Shown piece by piece: positions 15,202 through 22,221 of a stretch of 25,882 nucleotides of DNA. The notes beneath the pieces are model-generated. The model saw nothing but the letters and a program-made list of their open reading frames with translations. It did no database searches and was not told where the DNA came from. This stretch comes from a virus, in IMG/VR virus record IMGVR_UViG_3300032047_000112, positions 1 through 25,882 of that record. One strand, 5' to 3'. Every line of letters starts with the position of its first letter. The first letter of the stretch is position 1. Both the position numbers and the translations under genes were made by a program.

Positions 15202-16931
15202 TAGAATGTCATCAATCCTGTTATTTGATTAATAGGTGCAAATGCTCCTGTAAATTTAAATGTCTTTCCGTTGTATTTAAAAACTATTCCTTCACTTGGA
15301 ACTATTGCCTTCAGACCACCAATCTTATTTAATTTATCCAATTGTAATTTTAATGTGTTAAGTTTTTTCAAATCCTTTTTACTTCTCACATCTTTAATTG
15401 CTGCATCTAATTGTTTCTTTACTCGTTGAACCGTAGAGTCAGGATTTGCTGCTAACCAACCACTTACATTTGTCATTATTTCTGCACCAACTTCAAAGAA
15501 CAATTCCTCAAATGGTTTCATATTCTTTTTAACCATTTTTGCGTGGTCTACTTTATCCGTAGTCAATACCCAATCTAAAAATTCAGGATGATTTTTAAAA
15601 TCTTTTTTAATCATTGGAACTTTATACGACTTATCAAAAAATGCCCATCTTTTAGTTAATTTTTTTAATGGTGCCTTTGGAATTGTAAATCCGTGTTGTT
15701 TTGCTGCATTAAATATAAATTCTTCCCAATAGGTTTGGTGATATACTGAAAGTGAATCACTATCTTTTAAGTTATATTGTTTCTGTAATCTATTTAACTT
15801 ATTTATAAAATACTTTTTCTTCTTTTCAAAATTTTGATGTTTAGGTACGGTTAAAAAATTAGGTTTTCCAATCTTATATCGTTTCTGTATGTTTTGGTTG
15901 ACTTGTTTAATCATACCAGCTAACATTCTTGCACTATCTTTGACCTCTCCAATTGCATTTCCTTCATCATCATATTCGAGTGCTCCGTGAAATACGATTT
16001 CTGCCTTGTCATAATTTATCACATTAGATGACTTTGGCCACATAACCTCAAGATTCATCCAAGCCTTACCATTCTTGAATATTCTGTTTCTTTGTTTTTC
16101 AGAAAGAGAACCGATGGCCTTTTCCAAATCCTTCATAGCAAAACTAAATGCGTCCGATATATCCCCCCTACCTTTAAACTTTGAAATTATTCCACCTGTG
16201 GTTAGTGCTGTCTTACCACCATTCTTCAAGTGTCCTTTGTTTCTAGCGGCTACTAATCTTTCTGTAAGTAAATTTTCTTTGATCTCAAATAACTTTCTAA
16301 ACTTGTTGGTCATCATTTGATAAACACCTTTATCGAAATAACCAAATGCCTGTTTAAATAATTTAGGTCTTTCTTTATCATCTATTTTAGGTGAACCGAG
16401 TAATTCTCTCATTACCGTTCCACTAACTTCTTTTCCACCAACCCTAACTGATTGATGTGGAGCTACCATAAAGTATCCGTGTTCCTCATATCCTTTTAGA
16501 TTATTCTTGTGTTTTCTATAATCTTGGAAATACGATAAACCACCACTTTTCTTTTTACCACCTGCCAATCTACCAGCATCCTTAGCTCCAAATATATATA
16601 TCACGGCTGTAGTCTCGGAATCGTATTTTTTTAGCACATTATTTGCCACCAATGGAACTTTTTCCTTTATAATACGATTCTTAGGAACACCCATCTTTAC
16701 CATATGACGAAGTTTTTCTCTGTAATTCATAGGGTGTTTTGGTGGTTTTTTGATGTCTGATGTGGTGATGTAAGCATCATCTACCTTTGACTTTAACCAC
16801 TTGTAAGTTTTTAAGTGATGTGGGCCAAATGGTTGATACCTACCACCATAGATTCCTACAATCTTTTTAATCTTAGGTCTATCTTCTTCGGGTAGTAAAT
16901 CTCTTATCAATTCTCTTGTTAATTTATCCAT
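15201..16931 (-). CDS. NMN-adenylyltransferase-like domain fused to the C-terminal part of a ligase-like domain
   Basis: 576 residues. Residues 22-180 are a nucleotidyltransferase of the NadM/NMNAT fold: I-V-G-I-Y-G-G-R-Y-Q-P-F-G-P-H-H-L (24-40, the HxGH-type region) and V-S-G-T-V-M-R (169-175, the SxTxxR-type motif). This would condense NMN with ATP to NAD. An L-L-T-E224|R site follows. Residues 225-576 begin R-L-V-A-A-R-N-K-G-H-L-K-N-G-G-K and contain ligase-type motifs: W-M-N-L-E-V-M-W (291-298, motif III), I-V-F-H-G (312-316, IIIa), E-G-I-V-F-K (547-552, IV) and K-T-F-K-F-T-G (556-562, V). No motif I lysine (KxDG) precedes them; it lies in the 12741-13490 gene. The N-terminus M-D-K-L-T-R-E-L-I-R-D-L-L-P-E-E is a weaker version of the leader. 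The ATG overlaps the previous TAA. Confidence 0.85.
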   Translation of the reverse strand: MDKLTRELIRDLLPEEDRPKIKKIVGIYGGRYQPFGPHHLKTYKWLKSKVDDAYITTSDIKKPPKHPMNYREKLRHMVKMGVPKNRIIKEKVPLVANNVLKKYDSETTAVIYIFGAKDAGRLAGGKKKSGGLSYFQDYRKHKNNLKGYEEHGYFMVAPHQSVRVGGKEVSGTVMRELLGSPKIDDKERPKLFKQAFGYFDKGVYQMMTNKFRKLFEIKENLLTERLVAARNKGHLKNGGKTALTTGGIISKFKGRGDISDAFSFAMKDLEKAIGSLSEKQRNRIFKNGKAWMNLEVMWPKSSNVINYDKAEIVFHGALEYDDEGNAIGEVKDSARMLAGMIKQVNQNIQKRYKIGKPNFLTVPKHQNFEKKKKYFINKLNRLQKQYNLKDSDSLSVYHQTYWEEFIFNAAKQHGFTIPKAPLKKLTKRWAFFDKSYKVPMIKKDFKNHPEFLDWVLTTDKVDHAKMVKKNMKPFEELFFEVGAEIMTNVSGWLAANPDSTVQRVKKQLDAAIKDVRSKKDLKKLNTLKLQLDKLNKIGGLKAIVPSEGIVFKYNGKTFKFTGAFAPINQITGLMTF

Positions 16932-18517
16932 TATACTCTCCCACCTTTATCGAAGGTTGTAAATTTCTTTAACTTATCAAATGCTCTAAATTTTTTCATC
17001 TTTTCTTGTTTTGTCCATTTCATCTTATCAAATACTTTCATTCTCATGTGTTGTTTTACTATCCAATAAATATCAAGTGGATTACCACCCATTGATTTTA
17101 TCCACTTGGCGTATTTCTTAACCAATTTAGCTGATACATGCTCATGTCCATAATGAGTCCAAAACCCTTTCTTTGGATGTAATTTAGCAGTTGAGTCTTT
17201 TCCTATATCGTGAAACAATGCTGATAGAGCGAAGTCTATATCACCTGTTTTAAGTGCCCTATTCGTAACAGCAATAGTATGTTTTAAAACATTACCTTCA
17301 GGATGTGCATCTCTCCTCTGGTCGTAGTTTTTTAGATTATACACGCGTTTCTTCAAGTCACTTGGTAACGCGTTATAAATGTCTTTGAATTTCTTCGGTT
17401 TTTTCCGAACTGCTATTTCATTTAAGAATTTATCTTTTTCCATATTTTGTATTGCTTTACCGATGTCCCTTCCTTTTAAATCACTTGAAACATCACTACC
17501 CCTTACCGATAGTTTAAATCTAATTAATTTTTTAAAATCTTTTCCAATGTACTTACCCCATTTAAGAATTTGACCTTTACTCAATTTGGTCTTTTCTTGA
17601 AACTTTTTAATCAAAAAAATATTCTCAGGTTTAAAATTCTGTAATGAATTTAAAAACTGAATATCAACTATTTCTTGAGTAGGATAGGCTAAACCATTTA
17701 ATTTCCTTATTGAATTTACATCATTTTTTCGTAAAATCCAAGCTAAAAATAAAATATAATCGTTTTCATTTATGTATGGAATCTTAACTTGTAATCCAGG
17801 TAATATCTGTTTTGTAAATCCTAACGAATCAGCAAGCTGTAAATACCTCTTGGGTGATTTTGCCTTTCTAATCGACTTGACAAACTCATCTCTGATTCTT
17901 TCTTTACTCACACCTTTAAGACTTGGATTCTGTCTTAGTGCCCTTTCAGTTTCCTTACCTAACTTACCACCGAGTGCACCTTGAAATCTTAATGCCCTCA
18001 TCTTTCTTAACGGATCTTCATCAAATCTTTCGACAGCATTTCCAACGGTTCGAATCTTCTTCTTTTTTAAATCTGCTATACCACCAACCAAGTCTACAAT
18101 TTCACCCCTATCCATATCGTAGAACAACGCATTTATGGTCAAATCCCTTCTTTTTACATCACCCTCGATGTCGGTATAATCAACTGAACTTGGGCGTCTC
18201 CCTTTACCAATATCCTTTCTGAATGTTGCTATTTCGTGTCCACCAACTATCACGACACCGAATTGTTTTCCAACCTCTACGGTTTTCAATCCACCTTTTT
18301 TTGCTATTTGTAATACCTCATCGGGTTTAGCATCGGTGGCTAAATCAAAATCTTTTGGACTCTTTCCTAATATTGCATCCCTTACTGCTCCACCCACAAC
18401 AAAAAGTTTTTTCTTGTTTTTCTTAAAAAGCTTGTGTATCTTCCTGATGTCAGAGGGGATGTTGAGCCTAAATTTAGAATACTCATTCAACGGAATTAAA
18501 TTAGAAAGATAAATCAT
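16931..18517 (-). CDS. cca: Tagged CCA-adding enzyme/poly(A) polymerase-like nucleotidyltransferase with HD domain
   Basis: I place the start at ATG 18517, which overlaps the upstream TGA as ATGA; this gives 528 residues. The leader MIYLSNLIPLNE|Y ends in L-N-E. The class II nucleotidyltransferase head is intact: V-V-G-G-A-V-R-D (40-47), D-F-D-L-A-T-D with both metal aspartates (56, 58), R-R-D-L-T-I-N-A-L (123-131) and R-F-D-E-D-P-L-R-K-M-R-A-L-R-F (164-178). The C-terminal HD domain has H405, H413 and H436-D437, plus T-H-Y-G-H-E-H (454-460). Enzymes of this architecture add or repair the tRNA 3' CCA end, and the HD domain acts as a phosphohydrolase. With the leader, the enzyme is predicted to be packed into the head. 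Poly(A) addition cannot be excluded. Confidence 0.9.
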   Translation of the reverse strand: MIYLSNLIPLNEYSKFRLNIPSDIRKIHKLFKKNKKKLFVVGGAVRDAILGKSPKDFDLATDAKPDEVLQIAKKGGLKTVEVGKQFGVVIVGGHEIATFRKDIGKGRRPSSVDYTDIEGDVKRRDLTINALFYDMDRGEIVDLVGGIADLKKKKIRTVGNAVERFDEDPLRKMRALRFQGALGGKLGKETERALRQNPSLKGVSKERIRDEFVKSIRKAKSPKRYLQLADSLGFTKQILPGLQVKIPYINENDYILFLAWILRKNDVNSIRKLNGLAYPTQEIVDIQFLNSLQNFKPENIFLIKKFQEKTKLSKGQILKWGKYIGKDFKKLIRFKLSVRGSDVSSDLKGRDIGKAIQNMEKDKFLNEIAVRKKPKKFKDIYNALPSDLKKRVYNLKNYDQRRDAHPEGNVLKHTIAVTNRALKTGDIDFALSALFHDIGKDSTAKLHPKKGFWTHYGHEHVSAKLVKKYAKWIKSMGGNPLDIYWIVKQHMRMKVFDKMKWTKQEKMKKFRAFDKLKKFTTFDKGGRV

Positions 18518-19428
18518 ACTTGGTCTATTATTCCTTCTCTGTCCTTGTACCATTTTCTAAATTTTGCTGGTGTACCGATTGTTATTTTGTTCTTGGGGAC
18601 ATATTTGAGAATTTCTTTTTGCCAAGGTCCTGGTTTATTGTCTCCCCATTGTTGCATCCAATATCCATCCCTTGTAATCCTCTCCATTACAAAAACATCT
18701 ATAATCTTAGGATTATATATAAGAATTTCATTCCACCATGCCGATGGTTTATCTTCTGGATTTATAAGATTCTTCTTTATTTTTGATTTATTCTTTACCA
18801 ACCACTTGTTTTGCCAATCAAACCACTCTTTTATAAATTTACTAATATAAGGTCCTGCTTCTTTTACTGTTAATTTTTTATATTCATCATATTCAATTTC
18901 ATCATCTGTCATCCATAAGTCATGAAATACCGCATCTATTCGTCTAATTTTATTTTCCATTGTTTCAAGTTTCTTAAAGAATCCAGCTCTTTTCATAGCA
19001 TTTTTAAAAATCATTCTATCACCAGTTATGTAATGTGATTCTATCCATCTACGACCAGTCTTATCGGGTACTGTATCGAAGTCCATGTATCGTTTAGCAA
19101 GTAAGTTTCCCCTAACATAAAATATAACTCCACCCGTACCTGTTTGAATACCTCTACCTTTAGCAAGTGGTGAGTCATTGTTAGCACGAGTGAATGTTGA
19201 TATGGATTTTTTCTTACCTATTATCTTACCAATTGTTTTTATGTGGTCTGGATTAGTAACATGAAATGAACTAATAGGTATTTTACCAAACATCTTTTCG
19301 TGTAATTTAGGATAGAGTGCTATCTTATCCCCATATTTTATATTATCTAATGTTTTTCTTGTATGAGCAGGATACCACTTATTATCGTCTAACCAATCTT
19401 CTGTTAATAATTGTTTTAATTTAATCAT
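18514..19428 (-). CDS. Tagged protein, possibly ADP-ribosyltransferase-like
   Basis: 304 residues from ATG 19428, one base after the previous TAG. The leader is MIKLKQLLTE|D, a canonical tag and similar in form to the leader of T4 Alt. Residues about 60-130 contain S-S-F-H-V-T-N-P-D-H-I, K-K-K-S-I-S-T-F-T-R, K-G-R-G-I-Q-T-G-T-G-G-V-I-F-Y-V-R-G and D-F-D-T-V-P-D-K-T-G-R-R-W-I-E. The spacing of the H-x-T, S-T-F-T and later acidic elements recalls R-S-E or H-Y-E class ADP-ribosyltransferases, but I cannot identify a full active site, so this is tentative. The C-terminal half is rich in Trp and Lys. A packaged ADP-ribosyltransferase would parallel Alt. Confidence 0.8.
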   Translation of the reverse strand: MIKLKQLLTEDWLDDNKWYPAHTRKTLDNIKYGDKIALYPKLHEKMFGKIPISSFHVTNPDHIKTIGKIIGKKKSISTFTRANNDSPLAKGRGIQTGTGGVIFYVRGNLLAKRYMDFDTVPDKTGRRWIESHYITGDRMIFKNAMKRAGFFKKLETMENKIRRIDAVFHDLWMTDDEIEYDEYKKLTVKEAGPYISKFIKEWFDWQNKWLVKNKSKIKKNLINPEDKPSAWWNEILIYNPKIIDVFVMERITRDGYWMQQWGDNKPGPWQKEILKYVPKNKITIGTPAKFRKWYKDREGIIDQV

Positions 19429-19429
19429 A

Positions 19430-19789
19430 CTATTTCTCAAAATCCGTTGAATAATCTTGACCACCATATTTATCCCAACTTGCTATAGTGTCATAAAAAT
19501 CTTCATATTTAAGTCCAGTATTGATAACTCTCTTTATCACCTGAACTCTCTGAATACTCTTATCATCACCTCTACCTTTTGCTGCATCATATGGATTATC
19601 CGCCTTTGGAAAATGAAGTTGAGTATATCTACCCTTCTCAAACCAAGGCTCGGGTTTACTACTATCCACTCCCAACTTTCGTTTTCTTCGTGGATTCGTC
19701 CAACCTGTTTCGGGTTCTCCCGCATCCGAACCGCCCGTTGAACCGTTGTTATGTGAATACTCATTAAGTATATCCACAAGTTTAATCAT
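19430..19789 (-). CDS. Small tagged protein of unknown function
   Basis: 119 residues from ATG 19789, where GAGAG precedes the start and the leader MIKLVDILNE|Y is exact. Starts further upstream would add an N-terminus unlike the family. The first bases ATGATTAAA contain the TAA stop of the upstream ferredoxin gene, an 8-base overlap. The mature part is polar (G-S-T-G-G-S-D-A-G-E, N-P-R-R-K-R-K) and includes L-H-F-P-K-A-D-N-P-Y-D, shared in outline with the 12055-12741 product. No known domain is recognised. Confidence 0.82.
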   Translation of the reverse strand: MIKLVDILNEYSHNNGSTGGSDAGEPETGWTNPRRKRKLGVDSSKPEPWFEKGRYTQLHFPKADNPYDAAKGRGDDKSIQRVQVIKRVINTGLKYEDFYDTIASWDKYGGQDYSTDFEK

Positions 19790-20084
19790 TGAACTCTCTA
19801 CCAAAAAATTCATAATTTAATTTTGTATACTTTTCCCATTCTTCAGGAACATCATCTTCTTCAAAAATCGCCTCAACTGGACATTCAGGCTCACAAGCCC
19901 CACAATCGATACATTCTTCTGGATCGATGTAAAGTTGTTTTCCGTCAGGATTAAATCCATCTGCCTTTGCCTCATCTCCTCTACCTTCTCTGTCATCAGG
20001 TCCGTGAATACAATCAACAGGACAAACTTCTACACAAGCTGTATCGCAAGTACCCACACAAGGTTCTACTATTATAAACGCCAT
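19782..20084 (-). CDS. Bacterial-type ferredoxin with two Fe-S cluster motifs
   Basis: 100 residues, ATG 20084 with a strong GGAG. Nine cysteines lie at 9, 13, 17, 21, 25, 58, 61, 64 and 68. C58-x2-C61-x2-C64-x3-C68-P is a complete [4Fe-4S] motif, and the N-terminal set ending in C-P-V-D-C (21-25) fits a second cluster, [3Fe-4S] or [4Fe-4S]. The insert between them (28-50) and the acidic C-terminus are normal for this subgroup of cellular ferredoxins. It carries low-potential electrons. It has no capsid leader, so it probably works in the infected cell. It sits between tagged genes; the only Fe-S enzyme visible nearby is the radical-SAM protein at 22218-25142. The gene is probably of cellular origin. 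Confidence 0.93.
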   Translation of the reverse strand: MAFIIVEPCVGTCDTACVEVCPVDCIHGPDDREGRGDEAKADGFNPDGKQLYIDPEECIDCGACEPECPVEAIFEEDDVPEEWEKYTKLNYEFFGREFND

Positions 20085-20085
20085 T

Positions 20086-20874
20086 TTAACTCCTTTTTAA
20101 CATTTGCTTTAAATCTTTTTTTGGTACTAAACTTTGTTGTTTCATCCATTTTTTTGCTATTTTATTTTTAACTGGTTTTTTCATAAACTTATCAATTCCT
20201 TGACCAACTAACATCTTAAATTTCTTTTCTGCCTGTTTTGGTTCTAAGTGTTTATTGTTATCCACAATTAAAAAATTACTACCACCGAACAACCCTTGAA
20301 AGAATGCCATATTTTTCTGAACATCTTTCCAACTATCCTCTACCACATCTGCTGGTAATACTCGTGGTCTTGTTTCGTTTCTTTGCTGTGCAACTTCTAA
20401 TGAGGTTGTTACGAAAACCATATAAGTATCATAACCTAAATCTATCAATCTTTTTCTTTTCTTTTGTACGGATTTAAATTTATGACCAGTTCCATCGATA
20501 ATAACGCCCAAACGACCTTCCAAGTATTGTGCCATTCTCTGTTTATTTAGTGATTTAGCATAACCTCGTAAACCACTATATCCTGCATAATCTGGATCTG
20601 TAAGTTGTTTAAATAATTCGTCAGGAAACTTTTGAATGTTAAGGTAATCTACGGATGAATCTTGCCCATAAAATTTCTTTAAAAGCATTTCTAATTCTTG
20701 GTCTTGATTAACCATTTTTAATCCATACTTGGAAACATTTATTTTTTCAGGAATACCGAATAAACCCTTTGCAACATAGGATTTACCACTACCAGGTCCT
20801 CCAGCCAAGAATATACCTTTAAAGATACCTGGATCTCGAACTCCTTCGTTTAGTAAATCTACCAATTTTATCAT
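20086..20874 (-). CDS. Tagged P-loop kinase (zeta-toxin/polynucleotide-kinase-like)
   Basis: 262 residues from ATG 20874, with GGAGT upstream; a TTG two codons earlier is a poorer start. The leader MIKLVDLLNE|G is exact. The Walker A is G-G-P-G-S-G-K-S (25-32) after I-F-L-A. G-V-I-I-D-G-T-G (123-130) fits the Walker B strand of zeta-toxin and AAA_33-type kinases. V-F-V-T-T-S-L-E-V-A-Q-Q-R-N (153-166), followed by R-P-R-V-L, fits the lid region with its arginines. Possible substrates are nucleic-acid 5' ends, nucleotides or UDP-sugars; the sequence does not tell which. It follows a 66-base gap with the conserved AT-rich motif, so it may head a transcript. Confidence 0.87.
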   Translation of the reverse strand: MIKLVDLLNEGVRDPGIFKGIFLAGGPGSGKSYVAKGLFGIPEKINVSKYGLKMVNQDQELEMLLKKFYGQDSSVDYLNIQKFPDELFKQLTDPDYAGYSGLRGYAKSLNKQRMAQYLEGRLGVIIDGTGHKFKSVQKKRKRLIDLGYDTYMVFVTTSLEVAQQRNETRPRVLPADVVEDSWKDVQKNMAFFQGLFGGSNFLIVDNNKHLEPKQAEKKFKMLVGQGIDKFMKKPVKNKIAKKWMKQQSLVPKKDLKQMLKRS

Positions 20875-20907
20875 AAGCAAACTCCGTTTAGGTGTAATGA
20901 TTCACTA

Positions 20908-20915
20908 ATAAATAT
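20908..20915. promoter_or_regulatory. Third copy of the conserved AT-rich intergenic motif
   Basis: ATAAATAT on the plus strand (ATATTTAT on the gene-sense strand), in the 66-base gap between the sugar dehydrogenase stop and the tagged kinase start. On the sense strand it is followed by TAGTGAAT, similar to what follows the other copies. It divides the glycan genes from the packaged-protein genes and may be a promoter for the latter. Confidence 0.35.
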
Positions 20916-20940
20916 AAGAAAAGGAAAATTTTAGAAGTTA

Positions 20941-22221
20941 TTAGATGGATTCGCCTATACCGATGTGAATAACTTTATAGTCCTCTGATGTAGGAATGTA
21001 TCTCCAAGGATCAATTATTACTGAACCTTTTTCAAACGGAAAACTTGTAAATTCAGGATGTTTAGTTCCGATAAAATATAATTGAGAATGATTCTCAGTT
21101 TCACTATCATCGTACATTTCCTTTATTTTTTCCCAAGGCTCATCAACATACGGATCCCATATAAATACTCCATGTCCTCTTTCTTCTAATATATTCTGTA
21201 ATAAGATGGATGGACTGCCTGTTGCAATGTTGGTTTCAGGTTTGAAAGATTTTCCGAGTATATTTATTCCTCTATCTTCAGCATGTTTTTCTATCAAATC
21301 GGCTAACCAATCAGTTTGATTTTCTCGTTGTTTCATTATATTATCAAACCAATCATGAGATAAATCTAACTCTTGTGATAACCAACTAAGTGCTATGTTA
21401 TCTCTTGGGTGACATCCACCACCATCTCCCATACCACCTGACCAATAGGATTCGGCTAATATTCTTTTAGTACCAAGTGATAACGCATTCATCACATCAT
21501 CACAATTGGTATTAGGTAGTTTATGACACATTTCCATTACGGTATTTGCAAAAGATAATTTTGTAGATATAAAAGTATTGTAAGAAACCTTAATCAATTC
21601 GGCATTTTCAATTGTAGTTTCAAACACAGGAGCATGTGTTATTGTTTTGTAAAACTTTCTTGCAGTTTTTAATGCCCAATCATCATCTTGACCAAATAAA
21701 ATAAATTCAGGATGTAAAAAATCTCTCATTGTTGTTCCCATAGCAATAAAGAATGGATTGTAACACAATTTAAAATATGGATTGTGGTCTATAATTGGTT
21801 TAATTTCTTTACGGATTGTACCAGGTAGAACCGTAGAAATAATAATAACCACTTTTGGTCGCTGTTCATCCCATATTTCTATTTCTAAATCTTTAATACC
21901 TTGTTTTAAATAAGTGTAATCAAAATCTTTTCTATGCTTTGGTATCCGTGTAATTCCTTCAAATTCATCTCCGTGTGGTGTCTGAATCGGAACGAAAATA
22001 ATATCAGATTCCTGTACAACTTCTCTTATCGATTTTATTTCTATCTTACTTTTATCTAAATGGTCTTGAGCCCATATTTCCTGATATTGAAGTTTCTTTG
22101 TATCGACAATTTCTTTAACTTGTTCTGAAGGATCATAACCTACTACTTTATGACCTCTCGATTCTACTGCCAAAGCACAAGGTAAACCAAGTTTACCCAA
22201 TCCTATAAATCCTACATTCAT
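20941..22221 (-). CDS. Nucleotide-sugar dehydrogenase, UDP-glucose/GDP-mannose dehydrogenase family
   Basis: 426 residues, a normal length for the family. The Rossmann NAD site is G-F-I-G-L-G-K-L-G-L-P (4-14). S-T-V-L-P-G-T (129-135) and E-L-I-K-V-S-Y-N-T-F-I-S-T-K-L-S-F-A-N (208-226, with K211 and N215) are family hallmarks. G-G-G-C270-H-P-R-D carries the catalytic cysteine of the two-step NAD-dependent oxidation of a UDP- or GDP-sugar to a uronic acid. The C-terminal UDP-binding part includes L-G-K-S-F-K-P-E-T-N-I. The exact sugar is not determinable. The ATG overlaps the upstream TGA as ATGA, in a unit with the radical-SAM and SGNH genes, which implies a shared glycan pathway. Confidence 0.92.
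   Translation of the reverse strand: MNVGFIGLGKLGLPCALAVESRGHKVVGYDPSEQVKEIVDTKKLQYQEIWAQDHLDKSKIEIKSIREVVQESDIIFVPIQTPHGDEFEGITRIPKHRKDFDYTYLKQGIKDLEIEIWDEQRPKVVIIISTVLPGTIRKEIKPIIDHNPYFKLCYNPFFIAMGTTMRDFLHPEFILFGQDDDWALKTARKFYKTITHAPVFETTIENAELIKVSYNTFISTKLSFANTVMEMCHKLPNTNCDDVMNALSLGTKRILAESYWSGGMGDGGGCHPRDNIALSWLSQELDLSHDWFDNIMKQRENQTDWLADLIEKHAEDRGINILGKSFKPETNIATGSPSILLQNILEERGHGVFIWDPYVDEPWEKIKEMYDDSETENHSQLYFIGTKHPEFTSFPFEKGSVIIDPWRYIPTSEDYKVIHIGIGESI

Noticed and set aside
15799-15806. TATAAATA on the minus strand inside the 15201-16931 gene
   Set aside because: It matches the T4 late box in the gene direction, but it lies deep inside a coding region of an AT-rich genome and is not followed by a gene start, so chance is more likely.
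18517-18553. Upstream N-terminal extension of the CCA-type enzyme
   Set aside because: The extra 12 residues would precede the leader, while ATG 18517 overlaps the previous stop as ATGA and gives the leader at the very N-terminus.
19817-20017. Second minus-strand frame over the ferredoxin gene
   Set aside because: It is out of frame with the cysteine-rich ferredoxin, which has the strong ribosome binding site and intact cluster motifs.
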